The translations under genes were made by a program, and so were the position numbers. Shown here one piece after another: positions 1 to 7,920 of a stretch of 64,000 nucleotides of DNA. Position 1 is the first letter of the stretch; each line of letters starts with the position of its first letter. The DNA is from CAZPQK01 sp964588695. Its GTDB lineage: Bacteria; Krumholzibacteriota; Krumholzibacteriia; WVZY01; JAKEHA01. The stretch lies in the NCBI GenBank assembly GCA_964588695.1, contig CAZPQK010000001.1, forward strand, positions 389,279-453,278, given 5' to 3'. Below the pieces are notes generated by a model. That model ran no database searches. It was given only the letters and a program-made list of their open reading frames with translations, and was not told the DNA's origin.

Positions 1-755
1 ATGCTCGGCAGGATCGAGCCCGACGCCGGGGTAACGTACTTGTTGTCGGCGGTGATTCCAAAGAAGTTGGTCGCGCCCGATTCGTCGATGTATTTCTTTT
101 CAATGGAGTCCAGGTATAGCACCTCAGAAAAACCGCGCTCTTTGGCGGCGAAAGTCGCGCGCATCCCAGCGGCGTAGTTGCCGCCAACCTTCGCATCACC
201 CACGCCTTTGGGCGCAGCGCGGTCGACTTCTTCTTCTACCCACAACCGAATCGGGGCAAGTCCCTGGCGAAAATACGGGCCGACCGGGGCGCAGAACACT
301 ACGAACATGTAGTCACGCGACGGCTTAATTCCGATGGTGCCGGTCGTACCAATTAACAGCGGACGAATGTAGAGGCTCGCGCCGCTGCCGTGCGGCGGGA
401 TAAATCGCCGATTAGCGCGAACGACACGTTCCACGGCCTCGACGAACAGGTCAACCGGCGGCGCTTCCATTAGCACTTTCTTACCGGTTCGGATCATGCG
501 CTTGGCATTTTCTTCGGGGCGAAACGCTAGCACGCGGCCGTCTTTGGTTTCGTAAGCTTTAAGCCCCTCAAAACATTCCTGGCCGTAGTGTAAACACGTC
601 GACGCCATGTGAATCGTTATCTGATCGTCCTCCACCATCACGCCCTCGTCCCACTTGCCGTCGCTAAAACGATACTCCACGTGCGCGTCGGTCTTCACAT
701 AATCAAAAGGAAGCTGTCCCCAATTCAAATCCACTCGAGGTTCCGTCTTTTCCAT
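1..755 (-). CDS. ilvE: Branched-chain amino acid aminotransferase, 3' end outside the window
   Basis: This is a PLP-dependent class IV aminotransferase that interconverts Leu, Ile and Val with their 2-oxo acids, the last step of branched-chain amino acid synthesis. Read from the ATG at 755, 251 codons are present and the frame is still open at base 1, so the C terminus is missing. Visible marks are YGQECFEGLKAY near residue 65, an arginine-containing YIRPLLIGT segment, and GDAKVGGNYAAG, whose lysine is the expected Schiff-base residue. The wording resembles the eukaryote-like (type II) BCAT group more than E. coli IlvE. No clear Shine-Dalgarno sequence precedes the ATG. It is divergent from the flavoprotein gene at 1034, and the roughly 280 bases between them, AT-rich around 890-930, probably hold both promoters. 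Confidence 0.9.
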   Translation of the reverse strand, partial: MEKTEPRVDLNWGQLPFDYVKTDAHVEYRFSDGKWDEGVMVEDDQITIHMASTCLHYGQECFEGLKAYETKDGRVLAFRPEENAKRMIRTGKKVLMEAPPVDLFVEAVERVVRANRRFIPPHGSGASLYIRPLLIGTTGTIGIKPSRDYMFVVFCAPVGPYFRQGLAPIRLWVEEEVDRAAPKGVGDAKVGGNYAAGMRATFAAKERGFSEVLYLDSIEKKYIDESGATNFFGITADNKYVTPASGSILPS

Positions 756-1033
756 AGGACTTACTTTCGGAAGTGCGCTGTTACACGGGTCCGTGCCAAC
801 GCTGATTTTGCGGCCGTGCCGCGATGTTGTCTTAATAAAGTGTGGCAGGTAGGAGTTAGCGCCGCACTCGTTAAACAATAAGCAATGGCGTTAGAATTGT
901 CAATGAAGTAATATATTGTGGAATAATGGGTTACAGCGCTGCGAGTGTGGATAACTGTTCTTGCAGAAATTCATGCGGTGTTCATATACTCCACGCTAAT
1001 CGGCAGCCACCAACCCAAACCTGAGGTAATGCG

Positions 1034-1873
1034 TTGTTCAAAATCGTTTCCAAACAGTCGTTCAACGAAGACACGTTTGCGCTCAGCATCAGCAACCCAG
1101 CCATCGCGCAGAATGCGGGGGCGGGGCAGTACGTGGATGTTTACGTGAATCCGGACGGCGAGCCTTTGACGCTTCCCATCGCGGACTTCGATGTCGAGGC
1201 GGGAACGGTCACCGTGGCCCATCGCGCACGTACACTAGCGGGTGAACGTTTGGGAATGCTGGTTGAAGGCGACGAGGTGTTTCAATTTCGGGGACCGTTT
1301 GGTACCGCGTGCGACGAGGCGGCGATGGGCAAAGCGATTTTCGTCGCCGAGGGTATGGGCGTAGCGTCGGTGTTCGCGCGGATGAAGGCGCAACAGGCAA
1401 AAGGGTGCTACACGATTTGTGTTGCCGGTTTTGCCAGCAAGGATCAGATGTTCTGGGTGGATCGGTTAACGAGTGTCGCCGATGAGTTCTACGTGGTCAC
1501 CAAAGACGGGACGTACGGGGTTAGCGGCGACGTGATCGGGCCGCTGCGCGGGATCTGCGAGACGCAACGCGACCTGGACATGGTGACGTGTATCGGCAAT
1601 CTGTCGATTATGAAGCGTGGCGTAAAGATCACGCAGGACAACGACATCGCCTACCGGGTAAATTTCGATGCCGTCACCGCTACCGATTTTGGCGCGCGGG
1701 TGTTTGACGCTCCCACCGAAGGAAAAACGGTGTTCGACTACGCGCTCGCGCCCGAACTGGACGGCCACAAAGTCGATTTCGACAAGTTGCTTTCTCGGCA
1801 ACGCGCTCTGCGGAAGCAAGAAGAGAAGGCGGCCGAACCGTCGGATGCCGAAAGCGAGCCGGCGGCGTGCTAG
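1034..1873 (+). CDS. NfnA/SudB-type ferredoxin-NADP reductase subunit lacking the [2Fe-2S] cysteines
   Basis: A 279-residue FAD/NAD(P)-binding protein of the DHOD electron-transfer-subunit/NfnA (SudB) family. The N-terminal flavin barrel is marked by GQYVDVYV (31-38) and LTLPIADFD (45-53), and the nucleotide-binding half by AIFVAEGMGVASVFARM (101-117). The family tail DGHKVDFDKLLSR (243-255) is well kept. In NfnA the segment just before it reads about TGMCGCCRV and FACVDGPE and binds a [2Fe-2S] cluster; here the matching stretches are TDFGARV (217-223) and FDYALAPE, with no cysteine. Electron transfer through that cluster is therefore unlikely. No NfnB/SudA partner lies beside it. The TTG start at 1034 is chosen because GAGG at 1023-1026 sits 7 nt upstream and the family N terminus (MFKIVSK) begins there. 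Confidence 0.75.
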   Translation: MFKIVSKQSFNEDTFALSISNPAIAQNAGAGQYVDVYVNPDGEPLTLPIADFDVEAGTVTVAHRARTLAGERLGMLVEGDEVFQFRGPFGTACDEAAMGKAIFVAEGMGVASVFARMKAQQAKGCYTICVAGFASKDQMFWVDRLTSVADEFYVVTKDGTYGVSGDVIGPLRGICETQRDLDMVTCIGNLSIMKRGVKITQDNDIAYRVNFDAVTATDFGARVFDAPTEGKTVFDYALAPELDGHKVDFDKLLSRQRALRKQEEKAAEPSDAESEPAAC

Positions 1874-2014
1874 AACCCGCGTAACGCTCCGTTCGTGGGC
1901 GGCGCGTGGGCCGTCGTTCGGATGAGGAATGCTTGAACCACCCAGGCCAGCGGGTGACGGCACCGCCAGCGCATCGCGCCCGCGAGACCACATACCATTA
2001 CATATCAACCGCTT

Positions 2015-2051
2015 ACGCCGTTTTACTTTCACATCGAAAGTAAACTGGCGT
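2015..2051. repeat. Inverted repeat within the 85-bp tandem repeat
   Basis: The arms TTTACTTTC (2022-2030) and GAAAGTAAA (2036-2044) are perfectly complementary around a 5-nt centre. After a 2-nt mismatch the symmetry resumes as ACGCC (2015-2019) and GGCGT (2047-2051). It is the first and most divergent version of the palindrome that heads each 85-bp unit upstream of polX. It could be an operator or an RNA hairpin; the sequence does not decide. Confidence 0.6.
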
Positions 2052-2209
2052 AACCCGTTGCAAACACGAGAATTATAACTTCTGTATTCACTGGCAGTTA
2101 CGTGGGTTTACATTCACAATGAATGTAAATCGTGCTAACTCGTTGTAATCACTTGCTTTATAAACCACCTATTCACAACTGGTTACGAGGGATTACATTC
2201 GGAGTGTAG
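2022..2209. repeat. Diverged 85-bp tandem repeat, about 2.2 copies, in the 424-bp gap before polX
   Basis: Unit 1 runs 2022-2106 and unit 2 runs 2107-2191. Aligned by hand without gaps they match at about 57 of 85 positions. A third partial unit starts at 2192 with ATTACATTC and fades within about 20 bases. Each unit opens with a palindrome, continues with a GTTG.AA..CAC stretch and ends with GTTACG.GGG. The rest of the 1874-2297 gap contains no convincing gene. Repeated operator-like palindromes at fixed 85-bp spacing, about eight helical turns, would suit cooperative binding by a regulator, but that is inference. Confidence 0.65.
2107..2129. promoter_or_regulatory. Palindrome TTACATTCA-NNN-TGAATGTAA (site 1)
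   Basis: Perfect 10-bp arms TTTACATTCA (2107-2116) and TGAATGTAAA (2120-2129) flank a 3-nt spacer. The same design occurs intergenically at 6339, 39545 and 41196. The site lies about 170 bases upstream of polX. A transcription-factor operator is the simplest reading; a dispersed palindromic repeat is the alternative. Confidence 0.55.
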
Positions 2210-2297
2210 CGCGACAAGTAGACATCTTAAAGCGCACAGCAACACAAAAACCAACCGGCGTCTCCGGTGCGAGCACTCGCGCGGGGCGCACATACTA

Positions 2298-4055
2298 ATG
2301 GCCAAACCAAAACCCCTCGTGAGCGATCCCGACTCGCTTACCAAGATTGACATCGCAAAACTCCTGGACGAGACCGCCGTGCTTTTGGAAGTGCTCGGCG
2401 AGAATCCGTTTCGGTCGCGCGCGTTTGCCAACGCGTCGCGCGCGATTGCCACGCTCGGCGGCGACCTGCGCGAAATGGTCGAGTCGAAAGAGCTGCTCAA
2501 GGTGCAAGGCATCGGCAAGGGTATCTTCGGCGACATCGAGATGTTGCTTACCGAAGGGCGCTTTCCAATTTACCAGGAATCGCGCAAGAAACTTCCTAAC
2601 GGCGTGCTCGACATGCTAAAGATCCCCGGCCTGGGACCCAAGAAGGTTAGGGCGTTGTGGGAGAAGCTCAACATCAAGTCGATCCCCGACCTCGAAAAAG
2701 CTATCGCCAAAGACAAGGTTGCCGAACTCCCGGGATTTGGAAAGAAGACGCAGGAACGCATCACGGCGTCGATCGCCAACATGCAAAAATTTGCTGATCG
2801 GTTCTTGTACAGCAAGGCGTTGGCGGCGGCGACGCCACTGTTTGACACCATCAGCAAGCGCAAAGATGTAAAACAGAGTCTGCTTGGTGGAAGCCTGCGG
2901 CGTCGTAAGGAAACCATCGGCGACATTGATATTCTGGTAACCGCCGACGACAGCACCGATATTATGGAGGCGTTTACGTCGTACAAGGAAGTTGTCGACG
3001 TGATCGGTCACGGTTCAACCAAGTCGAGCGTGATTTTGGGCTCGGGTATCAACGTGGATCTGCGCGTGGTCAAAGACGATGAGTTTGCGTTTGCGTCGCA
3101 TTACTTTACCGGAAGCAAGGATCACAACACCAAGCTGCGCGGGATCGCCAAGAAAGCCGGGTTCAAGCTGAACGAATACGGCTTGTTCCAGGGCGAGAAG
3201 CCGGTAAAGTGTAAAGACGAAGCGGCGTTGTTCAAGAAGCTCGGGTTGGATTACATCGAACCCGAGTTGCGCGAAGATATGGGCGAGATCGACGCGGCCG
3301 AGACCGGAACGCTCCCCACGTTGGTAACCGAAAAAGATATCCGCGGCGTGTTCCACTGTCATACCACCATGAGCGACGGCATGGCCACGTTGCGCGAGAT
3401 GGTTGACGCCGCCAAGGCGCTGGGGCATTCGTACTTTGGTGTAGCCGATCACAGCCAGAGCGCCATTTACGCCAACGGCCTGCTCCCGGAAGACCTGAAA
3501 GAGCAAGCCAAAGAGATCGCAAAGATCAATGCCGAAGACGACAAGTTTCGCGTGTTTCACGGCACCGAGTCTGACATTCTTCCCGACGGATCACTCGACT
3601 ACGACGAAGAGACGCTGGCGTCATTAGACTACGTGGTCGCTTCAATCCATGGCCAGCTAACCCTCACCGAAGCCGAAATGACCAGGCGGATCATCAAGGC
3701 GGTCGAAAATCCGTACACCACGATGATCGGTCATCTCACCGGGCGATTGTTATTGCGACGCGACGGCTACAAGGTAAACGTTACCGAAGTGATTGATGCC
3801 TGCGCCGAGCACGGCGTGATGATCGAGATCAACGCGCACCCCAGTCGCCTGGACCTTGACTGGCGTTTCTGCAAGTACGCTAAGGAAAAGGGCGTGATGA
3901 TTCCGATTAACCCGGATGCACACACGACCGACGGCATCGCTGATTTTCGATACGGAGTTGGCGTCGCCCGCAAAGGCTGGCTGGAAAAGAAAAACGTGTT
4001 AAACACGTACACGATTAAGCAGGTCGAAAAGATTTTTGCGAAGAGGAGAGCGTAG
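2298..4055 (+). CDS. polX: DNA polymerase X with PHP domain
   Basis: A 585-residue bacterial/archaeal type family X polymerase that fills short gaps in base excision repair; the C-terminal PHP domain supplies metal-dependent 3'-5' exonuclease or AP endonuclease activity in studied members. N-terminal helix-hairpin-helix segments include VQGIGKGIFGDIE and KIPGLGPKKVRALW. The nucleotidyltransferase core carries GGSLRRRKETIGDIDILV with the DID metal-binding pair, near residue 200. The PHP domain starts around residue 350 with FHCHTTMSDGMATL and includes GVADHSQ, HGTESDIL, INAHPSRLDL and NPDAHTTDG, so the metal ligands appear intact. Length is normal for the family. The stop codon overlaps the nth start by 1 nt, indicating one repair operon. 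No strong ribosome binding site precedes the ATG. Confidence 0.93.
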   Translation: MAKPKPLVSDPDSLTKIDIAKLLDETAVLLEVLGENPFRSRAFANASRAIATLGGDLREMVESKELLKVQGIGKGIFGDIEMLLTEGRFPIYQESRKKLPNGVLDMLKIPGLGPKKVRALWEKLNIKSIPDLEKAIAKDKVAELPGFGKKTQERITASIANMQKFADRFLYSKALAAATPLFDTISKRKDVKQSLLGGSLRRRKETIGDIDILVTADDSTDIMEAFTSYKEVVDVIGHGSTKSSVILGSGINVDLRVVKDDEFAFASHYFTGSKDHNTKLRGIAKKAGFKLNEYGLFQGEKPVKCKDEAALFKKLGLDYIEPELREDMGEIDAAETGTLPTLVTEKDIRGVFHCHTTMSDGMATLREMVDAAKALGHSYFGVADHSQSAIYANGLLPEDLKEQAKEIAKINAEDDKFRVFHGTESDILPDGSLDYDEETLASLDYVVASIHGQLTLTEAEMTRRIIKAVENPYTTMIGHLTGRLLLRRDGYKVNVTEVIDACAEHGVMIEINAHPSRLDLDWRFCKYAKEKGVMIPINPDAHTTDGIADFRYGVGVARKGWLEKKNVLNTYTIKQVEKIFAKRRA

Positions 4056-4915
4056 TGGCGACGAAGAAGCCAAACCCCAAGGCCCCGGCAAAACGCAAAG
4101 CTCCCGGGAAAAGCAAAGCCCCAGCAAAGAAAGCACCTGCTAAACGTAAAGGACCCAAGAAAAAGACGACAACCAAACACAAGTCAAAGGCCAAATCCAA
4201 ATCGAAAACGACGGCGTCCGGTAAAGCAAAAACAAAAGCCAAGCCAACTACCCGCGGGAAGGCACCGCGCACTTACACTGCCGACGAAAAGAAACGTGCG
4301 CTGGCTATCATCAAGAACCTGCGCCGAGAGTTTCCAGACGCAAAGTGTGCGCTAAACTTTGACAATGCTTTGGAACTATTGGTTGCAACCATCCTGGCGG
4401 CGCAATGCACCGATGCCCGCGTTAACATCGTCACCGAAACGCTGTTCAAGAAATACACAAAGCCGGAAGACTACGTTGCGACTGCCAACGAAGAGCTGGA
4501 AGAGGACATCCGCAGCACCGGGTTCTATCGCAATAAGACCAAGTCGATCAAAGCGGCGTGTCAGAGTTTAATCGACAACTTTGGCGGAGATGTTCCCAAC
4601 ACGATGGACGAACTGCTTTCGCTTGCCGGCGTCGGACGAAAAACCGCGAACTGCCTGTTGGGGAACGTGTGGAATATTCCCGGGATCGTCGTGGACACAC
4701 ATATGCTGCGACTCAGCAAGCGCATGGGTTTTACCGACAACACCAACGCCGACAAGGTAGAGTTTGACCTTATGAACCTGGTGCCGGAAAAAGAATGGGT
4801 GATGTACTCGCACCTTATCACCAGCCTGGGACGCAGTTGGTGCAATGCCAAGAAGCCGATGTGCGACGACTGCCCGGTCGAGCGCCAGTGCCCGAAGCTT
4901 GGGGTGGCCAGCTAA
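4055..4915 (+). CDS. nth: Endonuclease III with a long lysine-rich N-terminal tail
   Basis: A DNA glycosylase/AP lyase that removes oxidised pyrimidines. The catalytic core contains the helix-hairpin-helix LAGVGRKTAN (about residue 190) with the Schiff-base lysine, then VVDTHMLRLSKR with the catalytic aspartate, and the [4Fe-4S] loop CNAKKPMCDDCPVERQC in exact C-X6-C-X2-C-X5-C spacing. E. coli Nth is about 211 residues; this one has 286 because roughly 70 residues rich in Lys, Ala, Pro and Thr precede the core. That tail resembles histone H1 tails and probably adds non-specific DNA affinity. The GTG start at 4055 follows the AGGAGAG at 4044-4050 and overlaps the polX stop, so translation is probably coupled to polX. 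Confidence 0.92.
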   Translation: MATKKPNPKAPAKRKAPGKSKAPAKKAPAKRKGPKKKTTTKHKSKAKSKSKTTASGKAKTKAKPTTRGKAPRTYTADEKKRALAIIKNLRREFPDAKCALNFDNALELLVATILAAQCTDARVNIVTETLFKKYTKPEDYVATANEELEEDIRSTGFYRNKTKSIKAACQSLIDNFGGDVPNTMDELLSLAGVGRKTANCLLGNVWNIPGIVVDTHMLRLSKRMGFTDNTNADKVEFDLMNLVPEKEWVMYSHLITSLGRSWCNAKKPMCDDCPVERQCPKLGVAS

Positions 4916-4952
4916 GCGGCCTTTGCTCCGAACTGTGTGCTACACTCGGACG

Positions 4953-5531
4953 ATGGCTGCTCGTTTGTACAAACTCCTTCACGGCTCAAGCCGCTGGCTC
5001 ACAGGCCTTGTTGTTATCGCCGCAACTACAGTCGCCAGCTCGACATTCGCCACCGCGCAATCCAGTGGTAGAGTTGTGCTTTACTCCGACGCTCAGGCAA
5101 CCGATACGACATATATAGATGCAGCTCCGCAGATTTTCCGTGTCTATGTTTTTCACGAGGAAGAAACCGCCGGCGCGGGGATCAGCTTCCAGTTGGTCGT
5201 CTCGCCGGGATTCACGGGTACGTGGGTCGGCGACGAATTACATGTCCCGTTCGCCACAGGAAGTTCTCAAGAAGGAATCTACTTGGGTTATAACGCATGT
5301 CTCGCGTCACCCATCCTTTTAATTACCGCCACTTACTTCGGCTCCGGGACGTCTACGCAGTGCAGCTATTTGGAGGCTGTCGGACATCCGAATGACGGAG
5401 CAATAATTGCCACTCCCTGTTCTGGATTTCCTGCGCCGGTACCCGGCTCGCGGCTACGTATCAACTGCACGGTCCCCGTCGCTGAATCCAGTTGGGGCAG
5501 AATCAAGCATCTGTACGGATACGGAAGTTAG
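4953..5531 (+). CDS. Small secreted protein with the C-terminal WGxIK motif (copy 1)
   Basis: A 192-residue protein with a cleavable signal sequence (MAARLYKLLHG, hydrophobic LTGLVVIAATTVASS, likely cut after ATAQ). The mature part is predicted to be beta-rich and holds four or more cysteines. It shares with the proteins at 39635 and 47645 a G-[IV]-x-[IL]-x-Y segment (GIYLGYNACL) and an HPN segment (VGHPND). It ends in VPVAESSWGRIKHLYGYGS, the tag shared by five proteins in this window. No known catalytic motif is visible and I do not recognise the family. An in-frame extension upstream exists, but the ATG at 4953 gives the proper signal peptide. It lies 37 nt after nth with no obvious functional link. 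Confidence 0.75.
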   Translation: MAARLYKLLHGSSRWLTGLVVIAATTVASSTFATAQSSGRVVLYSDAQATDTTYIDAAPQIFRVYVFHEEETAGAGISFQLVVSPGFTGTWVGDELHVPFATGSSQEGIYLGYNACLASPILLITATYFGSGTSTQCSYLEAVGHPNDGAIIATPCSGFPAPVPGSRLRINCTVPVAESSWGRIKHLYGYGS

Positions 5532-5618
5532 ACGGGCCGAGTGTGTCGAATCCCCAACCCAGCGCACCAAGGATGCGCTACGCACAACGCCTTAGCCCTT
5601 CGCGAACAGCCAACCGAT

Positions 5619-6299
5619 ATGATAACGACATCTAAGATTCACTTTGCCCTTATCAAAAGCATGATCGATCGCGGTATCGCCCCAAGCCCCGCCGAGCTGG
5701 CGACGCAACTGAGCGCGACCGAACCCGACGTGTGCGCCGCGTTGCAACTACTACAAGAACAGCACGGCGTCGTGCTCCACCCAAACTCATGCGAAGTTTG
5801 GGCCGTTCACCCTTTCGCGACCTCGCCTACCCCTTTTTATGTTCGGTCAGCCAAAGGGCAGTGGTGGGGTAATTGTGCGTGGTGCTCGCTCGGCATCGCA
5901 GCATTGGTTGATGAAGACGTAACCATCGCAACGTCGTTGGGAGCCGAAGGCAGTCCAGTGGAGATTCGCGTCAGCAACGGCGCAGTGTGCCCAGAGGATC
6001 TGCTCATTCACTTCCCGATTCCGATGCGTAGGGCGTGGGACAACGTCGTTTATACTTGTAGTAATATGCTCGTGTTTGCCAATAACCCACAGGTCGACGA
6101 CTGGTGCGCCCGCCACGGGATTCCCAAGGGGGACGTACAACCGATCACTACAATATGGGAGTTCTCGAAGAAGTGGTACGGCAACCACCTCAACCCCAGC
6201 TGGGTCAAATGGACGGCCGACCAGGCTCGGCGTATGTTCGCAGAGTTTGGGCTTACGCATGAGGTGTGGGAACTTGACGAATCCGGCGAACGCTTCTAG
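5619..6299 (+). CDS. MerB-like (alkylmercury lyase family) protein
   Basis: A 226-residue protein resembling organomercurial lyase MerB, which cleaves carbon-mercury bonds. An N-terminal winged-helix-like part (PSPAELATQLSATEPDVCAAL) precedes the core. NCAWCSLG places Cys89 where MerB has its catalytic Cys96, and VVYTCSNML places Cys147 at the position of Cys159. The third catalytic residue, Asp99 in MerB, falls on Gly92 here. A conserved-looking tail (NHLNPSWVKWTADQA) is not part of plasmid MerB. No merA, merR or merT lies nearby, so true mercury resistance is doubtful; a related C-S or C-metal chemistry, or a binding role, is possible. The ATG at 5619 is preferred over the upstream in-frame ATG at 5541 because family similarity starts after it. 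Confidence 0.7.
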   Translation: MITTSKIHFALIKSMIDRGIAPSPAELATQLSATEPDVCAALQLLQEQHGVVLHPNSCEVWAVHPFATSPTPFYVRSAKGQWWGNCAWCSLGIAALVDEDVTIATSLGAEGSPVEIRVSNGAVCPEDLLIHFPIPMRRAWDNVVYTCSNMLVFANNPQVDDWCARHGIPKGDVQPITTIWEFSKKWYGNHLNPSWVKWTADQARRMFAEFGLTHEVWELDESGERF

Positions 6300-6338
6300 C
6301 AACGGCGTGGATTTAGCAACCCCGCACATTCGGCAACC

Positions 6339-6356
6339 ACATCCAAAATGAATGTA
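6339..6356. promoter_or_regulatory. Palindrome ACATCCA-AAA-TGAATGT (site 2)
   Basis: A slightly imperfect copy of the recurrent palindrome, with arms ACATCCA and TGAATGT around an AAA spacer. It ends 20 bases before the VOC gene start and 8 bases before its Shine-Dalgarno sequence. This position would suit repression of that gene. Confidence 0.45.
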
Positions 6357-6375
6357 CTTAAAAAGGAGTTATCAC

Positions 6376-6777
6376 ATGGCCAAGGTAACCGGAATAGGTG
6401 GAGTTTTCTTTCTATCACAAGGTAAGGGGAAAGAGCTTTCGCAATGGTACGAAAAGCACCTCGGCATGAAGCTCGAAGACTTCGGCGCGTCGGTGCTCAA
6501 CTGGCAGGACGATACTGCAGAGGATAAGGGAATGACGGTGTGGAGTGTCGCTGACAACGACAGCGAATGGTTCAAGCCCAGCGGGTCGCGGTTCATGATT
6601 AACTATCGCGTCGACGACATGGAAGGCATGATCAACCAGCTAAACGCTGCCGGCATCGAACTGGTCGGCGGCCCGGAGTATCACGAAAACGGTGCTTTCG
6701 CCTGGATCATGGATCCCGAAGGCAACAAAGTCGAACTATGGGAACCCAAGCTCTGGGACGACAAGAATAAGCGGTAG
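6376..6777 (+). CDS. VOC (glyoxalase/bleomycin resistance) family protein
   Basis: A 133-residue single-domain vicinal-oxygen-chelate protein. Marks are the GKGKELSQWYEKHLGMKLEDFG start, the central FMINYRVDDMEGMINQLNAAGIELVGGPEY, and the closing ENGAFAWIMDPEGNKVELWEP, whose last glutamate is the usual metal ligand. The substrate cannot be inferred; members include dioxygenases, glyoxalases and antibiotic-binding proteins. The ATG at 6376 follows AGGAG (6364-6368) at 7-nt spacing and is preferred to an upstream ATG at 6352, which would lie before that site. It converges with the anti-sigma gene, leaving one base between stop codons. Confidence 0.85.
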   Translation: MAKVTGIGGVFFLSQGKGKELSQWYEKHLGMKLEDFGASVLNWQDDTAEDKGMTVWSVADNDSEWFKPSGSRFMINYRVDDMEGMINQLNAAGIELVGGPEYHENGAFAWIMDPEGNKVELWEPKLWDDKNKR

Positions 6778-6778
6778 C

Positions 6779-7315
6779 TTACCCTTTAACCGCCCGGTAC
6801 GTTACGGCCAGCGCGGCTAAGAGAACAACAGCGGCGACGATCGAGTAGCCTACATCCAACATCATCGGCGAACTGGCCGCCGCGTTTACCGCGGTCGCCA
6901 TCTTTTCAGCAGCGATGCTTGCGGGAATATCATCTCGTCCGAAAACTTGCGCGACCCGGTCACCAAACGCGACGATCAAATCGGTGCGATTCAGAAAGAA
7001 CAACCCCAACGCCACGCACAGCGCAGTCATCACGTAGGGCAAATGAAACACCGCGCGTGCGAAACGTTCGATCGGCGAAAACTGAACCGCCGGGCCAAAG
7101 AACACGCCGACGAACCGATCCAACGGCGTAACCAGCTCACGCCGCGCTTCTAGCTGCGGCTCCAACCGCTGGAACACATTCAACGATTTGCGTGCGACTA
7201 CGTCGGACGCGGCCGACGATTGCACCCGTGCGGACTCGTCCGCACTGGTCTCGCCAGCGACATACGCCGCCATCAGCAGGTCAAGCTCGTCAAAGTGTTC
7301 TTTGTTGTCGTTCAT
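6779..7315 (-). CDS. Probable membrane anti-sigma factor
   Basis: A 178-residue protein encoded directly after the ECF sigma gene, which is the usual position of its inhibitor. The N-terminal part (FDELDLLMAAYVAGETSADES) resembles the cytoplasmic anti-sigma domain, but the H-x3-C-x2-C zinc site of ZAS-type anti-sigmas is absent. Two hydrophobic stretches, VMTALCVALGLFFL and VGYSIVAAVVLLAALAV, predict membrane insertion. The ATG at 7315 lies 9 nt beyond the sigma stop; a TTG at 7342 would overlap it. Function is inferred mainly from context. Confidence 0.6.
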   Translation of the reverse strand: MNDNKEHFDELDLLMAAYVAGETSADESARVQSSAASDVVARKSLNVFQRLEPQLEARRELVTPLDRFVGVFFGPAVQFSPIERFARAVFHLPYVMTALCVALGLFFLNRTDLIVAFGDRVAQVFGRDDIPASIAAEKMATAVNAAASSPMMLDVGYSIVAAVVLLAALAVTYRAVKG

Positions 7316-7323
7316 GTTCGGGC

Positions 7324-7884
7324 TCACAGTTCTTCGTTCCAATCGGGGTCGTCTTCGAGATGTTTCTTTAGCGCCGCCTTGGCGCGGTAGATGTAGGTCT
7401 TAACGGTGCCCAGCGGCAGATCCATCAACTCAGAAATTTCTTCGTACGATCGCTCTCCCATGTAGCGCAGTTCCAGAACCGTCCGGTACCGCTCGTCCAG
7501 GCCACCCACCGCCTCCTCCACCTGGCGCGCGCGCTCGTCGCGCTGATAAACCTGGTCGGGCCGCGCCGCCGCGTCGGCCGCAATGTGGACCTCGTCTATG
7601 TCGTCGGTGTCCAGCCGCTTTCGGCGCGTTGCGCTGATGGCCTCATTACGCGCTATCTGGTATACCCAGGTAGAGAACTTTGCGTCGCCCCGAAACCGAG
7701 GCAGACCACGGTAGATTTTCAGGTACACCCGCTGGGTCACGTCGTCGACATCGTCGGAATCGCCCAGCACCGAGCGAACCGCCGCGAACACGGGGCCATG
7801 GTGGCGCTCAAGTAACTTCTTAAATGATAACTGGTTACCTTCAAGGGTGCGCCTGATTAGCTCGTGATCGCTGGGGCCGGACAA
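7324..7884 (-). CDS. ECF RNA polymerase sigma factor
   Basis: A 186-residue ECF (group 4) sigma-70 family factor. Region 2 is seen in FKKLLERHHGPVFAAV through DDVDDVTQRVYLKIYRGLPRFRGDAKFSTWVYQIARNE, and region 4 in LDERYRTVLELRYMGERSYEEISELMDLPLGTVKTYIYRAKAAL, whose helix-turn-helix would contact the -35 element. The TTG start at 7884 is supported by a strong GAGGTGAT just upstream on the minus strand. It forms a two-gene unit with the putative anti-sigma gene and is divergent from the DUF6249-like gene, a likely target. Confidence 0.92.
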   Translation of the reverse strand: MSGPSDHELIRRTLEGNQLSFKKLLERHHGPVFAAVRSVLGDSDDVDDVTQRVYLKIYRGLPRFRGDAKFSTWVYQIARNEAISATRRKRLDTDDIDEVHIAADAAARPDQVYQRDERARQVEEAVGGLDERYRTVLELRYMGERSYEEISELMDLPLGTVKTYIYRAKAALKKHLEDDPDWNEEL

Positions 7885-7920
7885 CTATCACCTCATTTGC
7901 TGGGACGCCACCCATGCAGA

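Noticed and set aside
2022..2209. CRISPR array
   Set aside because: Repeats are 85 bp and diverged with no short identical repeats or unique spacers.
5619..6299. A mercury-resistance operon
   Set aside because: No merR, merA, merT or merP is adjacent and the MerB-like protein lacks the catalytic aspartate.
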